Of a stretch of DNA of 64,000 nt, positions 42,093 to 53,504 are shown one piece after another. The stretch spans positions 124,001 through 188,000 of the forward strand of contig DATMAM010000038.1 in assembly GCA_035559995.1 (NCBI GenBank), in the 5' to 3' direction. Below the pieces are notes generated by a model. It was not told the origin of the DNA and searched no databases. It worked only from the letters and a program-made list of their open reading frames with translations. The translations under genes were made by a program, and so were the position numbers. Source of the DNA: DATMAM01 sp035559995. GTDB taxonomy: Bacteria > Desulfobacterota > Binatia > UBA9968. How positions within the stretch are numbered: position 1 is the first letter of the stretch; each line of letters starts with the position of its first letter.

Positions 42093-43610
42093 CTAGTTGA
42101 GCTTTGTCCCCGGAAACATGAGCGATTTGACCGTCACGGGAATGACCTCGGTGATCCCCATCGGTTCGCCGATATCGATATAGTCGAGGTCGCCGACTTC
42201 GATGCCGTCGATCGCGATGATCTCGCGATCGATTTTGAGCTCCTCTTTGAGGATGCCGCCGAGCGACTTCGCGACGTCGAGGTCGAGCGCCAGATAGAGC
42301 GGGCTGGTGTCCGCGGCATTGCGCAAAATTTCGGCGATGCCCTCGGCCACTTTTCTAATGGTCTTATAGTCCAGCTGCGCGTCCAGGGAAAGGGACAGCG
42401 CCAGGCCCGGAGCAAAAGAGGTGAGATCGAACTTGCGCAGCGATTGCCTGAGCGCCTGCGGCACGGAAGCGCCGTCGCGCAGCGTCGCCTGGACGACTTT
42501 CAACCCGAACACCGGCAGCACTTTGCGATCCGAGATATAGCTGGTGTTGCCGCTCGCCTGAACCGTGTATTCGCCGGCGCCGATCACGGTCGCGCGGATG
42601 CCTTCGGTGGGTTCGCGCACGGCGTCCTTTTTCTGCAGCTTGGCGACGTACTCTCTCACCTTCTTGCCGAGAAGCGGGCCGACGTCGCCGTAGGAGTTGC
42701 GGTCGTGGTCGTAGACGTGCTCGGAAACGCCGCCGGAAAAAACGATGCAGTCGACCTGATCGAGACCGCGGTAATTTTTGAGGGGCGGCGTCACCATGAG
42801 CTGCTTCGAAAGGGGCAACGTCGGCCCGCGTTCGAGAATGTCGAAAAGAACGGCGGCCATGAGCGCCGCGAACTCTTCCTTTTCTTTTTGCGTGATCCTC
42901 TTTCCGACCTCGACCGTGTGGCCGAGCTCCTTCATGAGTAGCCGGCCGGCGTCCTCGACGCGCGTCACGACGTTGTCGTCGTCGAACGCGATCAGGCGCG
43001 CGCCGACGCTGAAGGCGGCCGTCTGGCTCACGGCGCCGCGCTCGATGAGCGCCAGTTTGGTCGTGCCGCCGCCCATATCGACGTTGAGCACGTTTTTCCC
43101 CTCGCTCTTGGAAAGGTCCACGGCGCCGCACCCGTAGGCGGCGAGCAGCGCTTCGTGATTGTGACCGGCGGCGGCGCAGATGAATCTGCCGGAGTACTTG
43201 GCAAAGTACTCGACGATGGGCTGCGCGTTCTCTTTTTTGAGCGCTTCGCCGGTGATAATCACGGCCCCGGTGTCGATGTCCTCGGGCGCGAGCCCGGCCG
43301 CGTCGTAAGCCGCCTCGATGAAACGCTTGATCTTTTCAATGTCGATCAGGGTCCCGGAAAGGTAGGGCGTCAGCATGATGTCCGAGCGGTAGAGCACTTC
43401 CCGGTTCGTGACTTTAAAGCGGCCCGACAGCGCCGCGCCCTCGCGGCGCAAGGTCAGGCGCGAAAAGACCAGATGCGAGGTGGAAGAACCGATGTCGATG
43501 CCCACGCTCTTGAGCGTGAACATCTCGAGGCCCTCGATGTCCTCGATGATGGCGTCGGGTCCGAAGTCGGCGGGCGTAAGATGTTCATGGACGTCGTCTG
43601 TATCGTGCAT
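42093..43610 (-). CDS. EutA-like ethanolamine ammonia-lyase reactivase
   Basis: The 505-residue protein belongs to the actin-fold ATPases: phosphate loop GIDIGSSTSHLVFSRL near residue 37, second loop VDMGGGTTKLAL near 173, and EutA-type stretches TGAVIITGEALKKENAQPIVE and SGGVSEHVYDHDRNSYGDVGPLLG. EutA exchanges damaged cobalamin out of ethanolamine ammonia-lyase. No eutB/eutC is in the window; the gene lies between two bicupin genes with 18-19 base gaps. It may reactivate another B12 enzyme or the lyase encoded elsewhere. Confidence 0.85.
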   Translation of the reverse strand: MHDTDDVHEHLTPADFGPDAIIEDIEGLEMFTLKSVGIDIGSSTSHLVFSRLTLRREGAALSGRFKVTNREVLYRSDIMLTPYLSGTLIDIEKIKRFIEAAYDAAGLAPEDIDTGAVIITGEALKKENAQPIVEYFAKYSGRFICAAAGHNHEALLAAYGCGAVDLSKSEGKNVLNVDMGGGTTKLALIERGAVSQTAAFSVGARLIAFDDDNVVTRVEDAGRLLMKELGHTVEVGKRITQKEKEEFAALMAAVLFDILERGPTLPLSKQLMVTPPLKNYRGLDQVDCIVFSGGVSEHVYDHDRNSYGDVGPLLGKKVREYVAKLQKKDAVREPTEGIRATVIGAGEYTVQASGNTSYISDRKVLPVFGLKVVQATLRDGASVPQALRQSLRKFDLTSFAPGLALSLSLDAQLDYKTIRKVAEGIAEILRNAADTSPLYLALDLDVAKSLGGILKEELKIDREIIAIDGIEVGDLDYIDIGEPMGITEVIPVTVKSLMFPGTKLN

Positions 43611-43629
43611 TGGGTTACCTCAAAGGGGA

Positions 43630-44763
43630 CTACTGCTTTCCCATGGCTTTCGACCATTCGTAGTCGGGGTTGGTGTAGGCCTCCGCCGGCATGAGCGACT
43701 GAACGCCGCGCTTGGCAAGTTCTTCCTCAAATTTCTGCCGGATCCAAGGATCCTCGTCGGTATACTCGATTTGATCCTTGGCGCGGTCTTCCACCTTTTC
43801 CGCGTGGCCGTAGAACTGCATCGGGGAATGCAGCGCGAGATAGCGCGCCGGCTTGGCGCCGACGTTGAAATGCTGGTGAAACCAGCGGTTGGGCGGCACA
43901 AACACGCTGCACTCGTGCCACGGCACGACAACTTTTTCTTTCCCCTCCTCCCACATGATCGAATAGCCCTCGCCCGCGGGGATCACGATCACGCGTCCGG
44001 GACCGTGGCGGTGCGCCTTCTTGTAGGTCTGCGCCCCGAACAGCGACATGTGCGCGAACACTTCGGAGTTGGGAAACATGATGGAGACCGTTTTGCCGCC
44101 CGCGCCCCGCCGCGCGTTGGCGTCGAGCTTGTCCCAGGCTCTCATGTCGGGAAAGAAGTTCCCGTACCAGTATACGGTTCTGCCCCAGGGATTGGAACTT
44201 GCCGGCTGCTGCACGAGCTTGGCCTCGGAGTAAAAAGTATCCCCGTCCGCGAGATCGTCGGGGCTGTTGTACGGGTTGTTGAAGAAATAATCGGGGTCCG
44301 GCAGGGCCGACATCGCCAGCGGGAGGTAGCTGTAATGGAGAAGCCGCACCGGCTTGTCGCCCTGCATGTTGCTGAACTGGTGCGTCGCGCCATGGGGGAT
44401 CATAAAAAGGCTGTGCTCTTGCCACTCGAAGCTCTTCCTGGTCGAACTGCCTTCGTACCAGATCGTGGTCAAGCCGCGGCCGCTTGCGACGTAAACGACC
44501 TCGTCGAGGGCAAACTTCAACGGCGGAAGCTTTTCCCCCGGGGCGATTTCCGTCACGCGCGCCGAGCTTACGCCCTCCTGCCCGGCAAGCTGAATGAAGG
44601 CGCTCTGGCACTTGCGCTCTTCCCACCAGCCCAGCGGGAGCGTGCGCAGGTCCTCGACGTAATAGCCCCGGTGGATGGGGATACCGATAGACTCCATCCA
44701 GTAATCGTAGGTGAAAAGCTTGCTCCACATGGTTCTTTGGGGTTTGAACGCGGTTGTCGCCAT
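43630..44763 (-). CDS. Bicupin protein, first copy
   Basis: The 377-residue product mirrors the copy at 40941-42074: KPQRTMWSK.FTYDYWM at the start, DEVVYVASGRGLTTIWY, HRHGPGRVIVIPAGEGYSIMW and PNRWFHQHFNVG. The real start is the ATG at 44761-44763 (preceded by GAGGAGA), 19 bases after atpC; the longer frame upstream overlaps atpC. Spacing places it at the end of the ATP synthase transcript, or just behind it. Confidence 0.8.
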   Translation of the reverse strand: MATTAFKPQRTMWSKLFTYDYWMESIGIPIHRGYYVEDLRTLPLGWWEERKCQSAFIQLAGQEGVSSARVTEIAPGEKLPPLKFALDEVVYVASGRGLTTIWYEGSSTRKSFEWQEHSLFMIPHGATHQFSNMQGDKPVRLLHYSYLPLAMSALPDPDYFFNNPYNSPDDLADGDTFYSEAKLVQQPASSNPWGRTVYWYGNFFPDMRAWDKLDANARRGAGGKTVSIMFPNSEVFAHMSLFGAQTYKKAHRHGPGRVIVIPAGEGYSIMWEEGKEKVVVPWHECSVFVPPNRWFHQHFNVGAKPARYLALHSPMQFYGHAEKVEDRAKDQIEYTDEDPWIRQKFEEELAKRGVQSLMPAEAYTNPDYEWSKAMGKQ

Positions 44764-44782
44764 ACAGGCTCTCCTCGTTTGC

Positions 44783-45199
44783 CTAGCGCCTGGCCTCTTT
44801 GCCCGCAACGGCAAGCCGGACTTGCGCGCGGCGCAACTCCGCCTGCGCCTCGATGAAATCGCTCTCGTCCATGCCGCGACCGGCCATGCGCTGCTCGGCG
44901 GCTTCTTTGGCTCTTTGCGCTCGCGCCACGTCGATCTCGTCGGCAAACTCCGCCGTGTTCGCGAGCACCGTGACGACGTTGTCGAGGACCTCGGCGTAAC
45001 CGCCGCTCGTCGCCAGAGCGTATCTCACGCCGCCTTGCTTGTAGCTCAGGACGCCAATCTCGAGGAGCGTCAAGAAGGCGATGTGGTTGGGGAGAACGGT
45101 AAACTCGCCGAGCGCGCCCGCGGCCGTCACTTCGTCGACTTCTTCGTCGAGCACGAGCCTTGTCGGCGTGACGACCCTTAGTGTTAATTTATCCGCCAT
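44783..45199 (-). CDS. atpC: ATP synthase epsilon subunit
   Basis: The 138-residue product has the beta-sandwich LTLRVVTPTRLVLDEEVDEVTAAGALGEFTVLPNHIAFLTLLEIG and the C-terminal helical hairpin (ARAQRAKEAAEQRMAG...). It belongs to the central stalk of F1 and restrains ATP hydrolysis. Start at the ATG 45197-45199; a GTG 12 bases upstream is possible. It is the last atp gene of the operon. Confidence 0.95.
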   Translation of the reverse strand: MADKLTLRVVTPTRLVLDEEVDEVTAAGALGEFTVLPNHIAFLTLLEIGVLSYKQGGVRYALATSGGYAEVLDNVVTVLANTAEFADEIDVARAQRAKEAAEQRMAGRGMDESDFIEAQAELRRAQVRLAVAGKEARR

Positions 45200-45270
45200 C
45201 GCTCTTGCCACGGGGCCTCTGCCCGCATCAGCGTCCGGCTTTCACCCCGAGACCCACCGCTCAGCCGATA

Positions 45271-46680
<1,410 letters not shown>

Positions 46681-46703
46681 AGATCCATCACCTCCGTTAC
46701 TCC

Positions 46704-47561
46704 TCACTTGAGCGCCTCAGCCGTCGAAACCACTTCCAGAAGCTCCTTGGTGATCGCCGCCTGACGCGCGCGGTTCATCTGCAGGGTGAGATAGCCCATG
46801 ATCTCGGCCGCGTTCGACGTGGCGGAATCCATGGCCGTCATCCGCGCGCCGTGTTCGCTCGCCGCGGCCTCGAGCAGCGCATGGTAAATTCCCACTTCGA
46901 CGATTTTGGGAAGCAAGCTCGACAGCAGCTCCTGAACGCCCGGCTCAAAGAGATATTCGGTCGGCAGGCCCTCCGCCTCATCCGCTGTCCGCGAGACCGG
47001 CAAAAGCTTTTCGATCGTGGGAATCTGCGAGAGAGCGGAGCGAAACCGGCTGTACAGGACGTAGGTCGCATCGGCGTGTTCGCCGATGAAGCGCGCGATC
47101 GCTATTTTGGCCAGCTCGCCGGCGAGAACCGGCGCCGCGGACGAGCCGATGTTCATTCGCTCCGCGGCTTCGATCCGCCGCCGGCGGAAATAATCGATGC
47201 CCTTTTTGCCGACGAGAATAAGATGGGTCTCCTTGCCCGCCGCGTCGCCGCGCATGAAGCGCTCGGCGGCGCGAATGAGGTTGGCGTTGTAGCCGCCGCA
47301 CAGGCCGCGATCCGCGGTGAGCAAGATGAGATCCAGGCGCTTTTCTTCCCGGGAGCGCAGCAGCGGGTGCGCATCGGCCGCCACGCGGTAGGAAAGGTTT
47401 TGCAGCAACGAGCGCATTTTTTCCGCGTAGGGCCGCGCGTTGAGCACGGCCTCTTGCGCCCGGCGGAGCTTCGCCGCCGAGACCATCTTCATCGCTTTGG
47501 TGATCTGTTGCGTGTTGCGGATCGATCCGATCCGTTTCCTGATCGCTTTGAGTGACGGCAT
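46704..47561 (-). CDS. atpG: ATP synthase gamma subunit
   Basis: The 285-residue rotor-stalk subunit begins MPSLKAIRKRIGSIRNTQQITKAMKMVSAAKLRRAQ and ends with the conserved MTAMDSATSNAAEIMGYLTLQMNRARQAAITKELLEVV. Full length. It sits between atpA and atpD as usual, but a repeat-like 75-base spacer separates it from atpA. Confidence 0.97.
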   Translation of the reverse strand: MPSLKAIRKRIGSIRNTQQITKAMKMVSAAKLRRAQEAVLNARPYAEKMRSLLQNLSYRVAADAHPLLRSREEKRLDLILLTADRGLCGGYNANLIRAAERFMRGDAAGKETHLILVGKKGIDYFRRRRIEAAERMNIGSSAAPVLAGELAKIAIARFIGEHADATYVLYSRFRSALSQIPTIEKLLPVSRTADEAEGLPTEYLFEPGVQELLSSLLPKIVEVGIYHALLEAAASEHGARMTAMDSATSNAAEIMGYLTLQMNRARQAAITKELLEVVSTAEALK

Positions 47562-47565
47562 TTTT

Positions 47566-47640
47566 CTCTGGTTTCTGGTCTCTGGTTTCGCGTTTCGTTC
47601 TCAACCCGAAACTCGAAACCCAAAACTGGAAGCTCTCCGT
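47566..47640. repeat. Simple-pattern spacer between atpA and atpG
   Basis: The spacer contains TGGTTTCTGGTCTCTGGTTTCG followed by its loose complement CGAAACTCGAAACCCAAAAC, so it is built from TGGTTTC-like units in both directions and can fold back on itself. Other spacings in this operon are short or overlapping, so this is an insertion-like repeat inside the operon. Confidence 0.5.
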
Positions 47641-49149
<1,509 letters not shown>

Positions 49150-49158
49150 GCTTTCCCC

Positions 49159-49704
49159 CTATCGATATCCGCGCTCGATTTTCTCCTCCAGCGCTTCCAG
49201 ATGGGCGCGAACGCTGCCGTCGTAAGTCTTTCCTTCCAATTCGATCACCAGCCCGCCGATCAGCTCGGGGTCGGTCTCGCTCTGGAGGATGATCTCCTTT
49301 CCGGAAACCTCCCGCAAACGCGCGCGCAGCTTTTCACGCGCCGCCGGCTCGAGAGCGGCGGCCGAGACGACGCGCGCCTCAACCCGGCCCTTGGCATCGT
49401 TGAGGAATTTTGTGTATTGGGCGACGATCGCCGGCACGTGCTCGAGTCGGCGCCGCTCCAGGAGAATCGAGAGCAGGCGGCGCACCACAGGCGAGAGCGC
49501 GAGGCTTTTGCCGACCTGATCGAGGATCGCTTGGCGCTTGGTAAGCGCGTAAGCGGGGTTGCTCAGAACCGCGCCGAGCGGCGTGCCACCGAGGGCCTGA
49601 GAAAAGCGCCTGAGCTCTTCCAGGACGGCCTCCTCGGCGCGCGTCTCCAACGCCAGGTTAAAGACGGCCTTGGCGTATCTTCGGCTGAGACTGCCCGCGA
49701 TCAT
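49159..49704 (-). CDS. atpH: ATP synthase delta subunit
   Basis: The 181-residue product starts with SLSRRYAKAVFNLALE and ends DPELIGGLVIELEGKTYDGSVRAHLEALEEKI, both family signatures. It joins the F1 head to the peripheral stalk. Its ATG overlaps the end of atpF by four bases. Confidence 0.95.
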   Translation of the reverse strand: MIAGSLSRRYAKAVFNLALETRAEEAVLEELRRFSQALGGTPLGAVLSNPAYALTKRQAILDQVGKSLALSPVVRRLLSILLERRRLEHVPAIVAQYTKFLNDAKGRVEARVVSAAALEPAAREKLRARLREVSGKEIILQSETDPELIGGLVIELEGKTYDGSVRAHLEALEEKIERGYR

Positions 49705-50252
49705 CGAGCGCCCCCGAGACCCGAGACAAACTCGTCGATCAGTCTCTTGTCGTCTTCAGGCGTCAAGCGACTGCGAATCAGTTGCTCGGCAGCCGCGCGC
49801 GCCGTGCTTGCCATGAACCGACGCAGTTCGAGCTGCGCGACTTTGAGCTCTTGCCCCGCAAGGAAGTCCGCGTCGGCCCTTACCTTTGCGGCTTGCGCTT
49901 CGCCCTCCTGGATGAGCCTTGCCTTTTCCCGTTGACCTTCGGCGATAAAGCCCTCGTGGATTTTTCGGATCTCGTTTTGCAGGCCCGCCAGGCGACTGCG
50001 GTAGTCCCGCACCCTCGACTCGGCCCGCTCTCGTTCCGCGGCCGCCTCCGCCACCGCGCGCCGGATCTCCTCGTGACGGTGGTCGAAGTGGGCGCGCACC
50101 AGCGGCAGCCCAAACCTCTTAATGAGGTACAAAAAGATGAGGAAGTTGATTACCGGAAAAAGGACGCCGCTCAGTCCCGGAGCGTGGGCTTCCGACGCCC
50201 AGGCGCTGGTTGCGGAAAGACAAACGGCAAAAACTACGAGCGCGGCCCTCAT
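49701..50252 (-). CDS. atpF: ATP synthase b subunit
   Basis: The 183-residue protein has a signal-like start (to about ASEAHA), a membrane helix VLFPVINFLIFLYLIKRFG and a long charged coiled coil. With the b' gene immediately upstream it makes the peripheral stalk. Overlaps atpF' and atpH by four bases each. Confidence 0.93.
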   Translation of the reverse strand: MRAALVVFAVCLSATSAWASEAHAPGLSGVLFPVINFLIFLYLIKRFGLPLVRAHFDHRHEEIRRAVAEAAAERERAESRVRDYRSRLAGLQNEIRKIHEGFIAEGQREKARLIQEGEAQAAKVRADADFLAGQELKVAQLELRRFMASTARAAAEQLIRSRLTPEDDKRLIDEFVSGLGGAR

Positions 50253-50677
50253 GCGACGCGTCGTCCGAGAATCTTGGCCGCCATGTCGGCGGCGAGCTCT
50301 TCGGCGTCGCGCGCCGCCTGCCTGCGCGCAGCTTCGAGCTCGCGCTGGATCGTCGCGCGCGCGGCTTGCAGCCGCCCGGCCGCCTCTGCGCGCGCGCGCT
50401 GGAGAGTTTCATCGCGGATGCGCGCGCCTTCTGCCCGTATCGTCTCTTTGATCGCCTGCGCCTCGGCGGCCGCGTCGGCAATCGCCTTCTCGTATTCGGC
50501 CTTGAGCTCCTCGGCTTCACGCGCGAGCTGTGAGGCTTCGGCTCTCGCTCCGTCGGTCCTCCGTTCCCGTTCCTCCACCACCTCAAGGTAGGGCTTGATC
50601 AGAAGCCTGTTGAAAAAAAACCAGAACGCCAGGAAGGCGAGGATCTGCAGCGCGATCGAGGAATCGATGGAAATCAT
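50249..50677 (-). CDS. atpF': ATP synthase b' subunit
   Basis: The 142-residue protein has an N-terminal helix SIALQILAFLAFWFFFNRLLIKPYL and a charged coiled coil of about 100 residues, the plan of b/b' subunits. It is the first gene of the operon. Two different b-type genes occur in photosynthetic bacteria and in many deltaproteobacteria-like lineages. The a and c subunit genes are elsewhere. Confidence 0.9.
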   Translation of the reverse strand: MISIDSSIALQILAFLAFWFFFNRLLIKPYLEVVEERERRTDGARAEASQLAREAEELKAEYEKAIADAAAEAQAIKETIRAEGARIRDETLQRARAEAAGRLQAARATIQRELEAARRQAARDAEELAADMAAKILGRRVA

Positions 50678-51096
50678 ACAGGCCTGTGCTTCGTCGTCTG
50701 GGCGGACAATGCTTAACGCCGGCTCTCCAAGGGCAGGAGCCTAACGTTTACTACTAAATCCGAAACTGAAATTGAAGGGTTTACGGGGATGAAATCAGCG
50801 CGAAACCGATGTCAATCCCGGTGGCTGAAAGCCACGCGCTTCATCGCGGAATCTGGTCTTCCACGCTCCCCTTTTTTGCCTACGCTGTTCGGCGAAAACC
50901 CAGCAAAACGATTGTCGCCGCCTCATAGCCTGCCGGACGGCATGTCCGCGGTGTGGCAAGCGACGCGCAGCTGACAGAAAAATTTCTATAACATTGCGAG
51001 TAGCCGTTGTCAAAAGACGCTCCCGGCGGCAAAGCGCAGCAAGCGTGGCGCAAGCGGTGCCCCGAATCGCGCAACCGCCACGCGGCGTCCCCGGGA
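50678..51096. promoter_or_regulatory. Intergenic region between parB and atpF'
   Basis: These 419 bases carry no gene. They should hold the ATP synthase promoter and any parB terminator. An AT-richer stretch at 50980-50995 (AAAAATTTCTATAACATT) is a candidate promoter part, but no clear -35/-10 pair was identified and no DnaA-box cluster is seen. Confidence 0.4.
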
Positions 51097-51945
51097 CTAC
51101 GCGTGCAGGATCTTGCGGCTGATACGGTCGAGGTCGGAAGTCGAGTAGTACTCGATCTCGAGCTTTCCTTTGCCTGTTTTCGCATGATGGGTGAGGCGGA
51201 CCTTGGTGCCGAGGCTGCGCTGCAGATTCTCGACCAGCGACTGGAGATCGGGATCCAGAGCGGACGCTTCTTTCCTGCGGCGGCGATTGAGCTTCAGCCG
51301 CCGGACGTGGTTTTCCGTCTCGCGCGTCGAGAGGCCTTTGGCGATGACCTCGCGCGCCGCGGCGATCATCAGTGCTTCTTTTTCCAACGCCAACAGCGCC
51401 CGCGCCTGGCCGGCGGGAAGTCTTCCGAGCGCGACCTCGTTTTGAACCTCCTCGGGCAGAAGGAGCAAGCGGAGAGAATTGGCGACGGCCGGGCGGCTAC
51501 GGCCCACGCGCTGTGAAATCTCTTCCTGCTTGAGGCCGAACTCTTCCTGCAGGCGGCGAAACGCACGCGCCTCTTCAATCGGATTTAAGTCCTCCCGCTG
51601 GAGGTTTTCAATCAACGCAAGCGCCAGAAGGTCGCGCTCGTCGACGGACTTCACAACCGCCGGCACTTGCTTGAGCCCGGCGCGGATCGCGGCGCGCCAC
51701 CTCCTTTCGCCGGCGACCAGCTCGTAGCGGTCGCCGGCGCGCCGCAGCAACAGCGGTTGGAGCATTCCGCTTTCGCGGATGGACGCGGCCAGCTCGTCGA
51801 GTTTTGCCTCGTCGAAGGCGACCCGGGGCTGAAAGGGATTCGGGACGATTTTGTCTGTTTCGACCAGATTTTGCTCAGTTTCCTCAGGGGTATCCGCCGA
51901 TGCGATGAGCGCGCCGAGCCCTTTACCCAGTCCCCTTTTCTGCAT
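51097..51945 (-). CDS. parB: Chromosome partitioning protein ParB
   Basis: The 282-residue product begins MQKRGLGKGLGALIA and has the CTPase/parS-clamp boxes: QPRVAFDEAKLDELAASI, ELVAGERRWRAAIRAG, ALIENLQREDLNPIEEARAF, followed by the helix-turn-helix KQEEISQRVGRSRPAVANSLRLL. It binds the two parS sites found nearby and spreads on DNA to organise the origin region. The start (ATG 51943-51945) overlaps the end of parA by 23 bases. Confidence 0.96.
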   Translation of the reverse strand: MQKRGLGKGLGALIASADTPEETEQNLVETDKIVPNPFQPRVAFDEAKLDELAASIRESGMLQPLLLRRAGDRYELVAGERRWRAAIRAGLKQVPAVVKSVDERDLLALALIENLQREDLNPIEEARAFRRLQEEFGLKQEEISQRVGRSRPAVANSLRLLLLPEEVQNEVALGRLPAGQARALLALEKEALMIAAAREVIAKGLSTRETENHVRRLKLNRRRRKEASALDPDLQSLVENLQRSLGTKVRLTHHAKTGKGKLEIEYYSTSDLDRISRKILHA

Positions 51946-52720
51946 AGGTTTCGTTGACCTCCCCTTTTTGGATGATCTCGCGCGCGAGCCCCATGTAGTC
52001 TTCCGCTCCCGTTGAATGCGCGTCGTAAAGCAATATCGGCTTTCCGTGGCTCGGGCTTTCGCTGAGCCGGACGTTGCGATGGATGACGGTGTGAAAAACC
52101 TGGCCGGGAAAATACCGGCGGGCTTCTTCCGCCACCTGATGGGAAAGGCGGTTACGCGTGTCGAACATCGTAAGGACAATTCCGGCAAGCGCAAGCTTGG
52201 GGTTGAGGGATTTCTGCACGAGCTTTAATGTTTCGAGGAGCGCGCTCAGGCCTTCTAGCGCGTAGTACTCGCACTGGAGCGGGATGAGAAGGGCATCCGC
52301 CGCGGTCAGCGCGTTTAAGGTCAGGAGCCCGAGCGACGGCGGGCAGTCCAAAAGAATATAGTCGAAATCGTGGCGGACAGGCTCAAGCGCGTCACGCAAG
52401 CGCCACTCTCTGTGAGCGGCATTTACGAACTCAATCTCGGCGCCTACCAGGTCCTTGGTCGACGGGGCGAGCGTGAGAAGCGGGATTTCGGTCGCGCATA
52501 AGATTTCGCTCAATGAGCACGAGCCGATCAGCGCTTCGTAAAGACTTTTTGTAAGCGTCGCTCTGTCGATGCCCAGGCCGGTGGTGCTGTTACCCTGCGG
52601 GTCGACATCGACGAGCAGGGTCTTCTTCTCTCTGACCGCCAGCGAGGCTGCAAGGTTGATGGCGGTCGTGGTCTTGCCGACACCCCCTTTTTGATTCGAT
52701 ATCGCGATGACGTGTTGCAA
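51923..52720 (-). CDS. parA: Chromosome partitioning ATPase ParA
   Basis: The 265-residue ATPase has the deviant Walker A KGGVGKTTTAINLA near residue 11, the DPQGN motif and YILLDCPPSLGLLT as Walker B. It segregates ParB-bound origins. The ATG lies just upstream of a parS site and downstream of rsmG. Confidence 0.96.
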   Translation of the reverse strand: MQHVIAISNQKGGVGKTTTAINLAASLAVREKKTLLVDVDPQGNSTTGLGIDRATLTKSLYEALIGSCSLSEILCATEIPLLTLAPSTKDLVGAEIEFVNAAHREWRLRDALEPVRHDFDYILLDCPPSLGLLTLNALTAADALLIPLQCEYYALEGLSALLETLKLVQKSLNPKLALAGIVLTMFDTRNRLSHQVAEEARRYFPGQVFHTVIHRNVRLSESPSHGKPILLYDAHSTGAEDYMGLAREIIQKGEVNETYAEKGTG

Positions 52721-52807
52721 AATTTCTTAGTAAAATCAAATACTTATCGTTTTAGACGAACAGTACATTTCTTATCACAGATTGGCTCATAATTAAAAGA
52801 AAAAAAT

Positions 52808-52823
52808 TGTTTCACGTGAAACG
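52808..52823. promoter_or_regulatory. parS: parS site (ParB binding site) 1
   Basis: TGTTTCACGTGAAACG contains the perfect palindromic core GTTTCACGTGAAAC of bacterial parS sites. It lies in an AT-rich gap between rsmG and parA, just ahead of the rsmG stop. Confidence 0.93.
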
Positions 52824-52829
52824 GCGCCG

Positions 52830-53504
52830 CTATGCCTCGACGATGATAAGGGTTCTCTGCTCGTTACCCAGAGGAAGGCGGTAGCTCTTTATTGTGGCGT
52901 TTGCATATCCGAGACCGGAAAGCTGCCCGGCTATTCGGGACAATGTGGTTTTGCCTTTTGGGCCGTGCAACATCAGGCATCTCCCCCTATCTGCGAGGAA
53001 ACGCCGTGCCGCGTGCAAAAAGAATTCGGCGCTCCCGACCGCCCTAAACACAACTGTCGAAAAAAGTCCCGTCGCGGATGTTTTCAGTTCTTCGATTCTC
53101 GCTTCGAAAACCGCCAACTGCACGTCCGGCAGCTCCCGTGCCAGGGCGCGAAGAAAGTTGGCGCGTTTTCGCCTCGGCTCGACCAGAGTGACTTTTGTTT
53201 GCGGGTAAAGGATTGCCAGCGGAACGCCTGGAAACCCCGCGCCGCTTCCGACATCCATAACTGATCGGGATTTGTCGACAAACGAGGAGATGGCTAGCGA
53301 GTCGAGAAAGTGGAGCCGAACGATCCCGATGGGATCACGAACCGAGGTGAGATTGAAAGTTTTGTTCCACAGCGCCAGCAGCTCGAGATACGAGAGAAAC
53401 GCTTGAATCTGAGACCGCGAGAGACTTATGCCCAGCGACTCGCACCCTTTTTCTAAGCAATCTAGGGCTTCTGCCAACCTGTCCTGGGCGAGTCTTTCAG
53501 GCAA
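52830..53504 (-). CDS. rsmG: 16S rRNA (guanine-N7) methyltransferase RsmG
   Basis: The 224-residue SAM-dependent enzyme has the GidB pattern: LWNKTFNLTSVRDP, HFLDSLAI, MDVGSGAGFPGVPLAILYP (SAM loop) and TLVEPRRKRANFLRALAREL. It methylates G527 of 16S rRNA. Its start overlaps the end of mnmG by eight bases. Confidence 0.96.
   Translation of the reverse strand: MPERLAQDRLAEALDCLEKGCESLGISLSRSQIQAFLSYLELLALWNKTFNLTSVRDPIGIVRLHFLDSLAISSFVDKSRSVMDVGSGAGFPGVPLAILYPQTKVTLVEPRRKRANFLRALARELPDVQLAVFEARIEELKTSATGLFSTVVFRAVGSAEFFLHAARRFLADRGRCLMLHGPKGKTTLSRIAGQLSGLGYANATIKSYRLPLGNEQRTLIIVEA

Noticed and set aside
41115..42941. A 608-codon plus-strand frame
   Set aside because: Antisense to a bicupin gene and eutA-like gene, with no recognisable domain and Arg/Asp/Val-rich shadow composition.
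52740..52800. Possible DnaA box (TTATCACA) and origin in the AT-rich gap before parA
   Set aside because: The match lacks a base of the TTATNCACA consensus and no cluster of boxes is seen, so oriC is not called.
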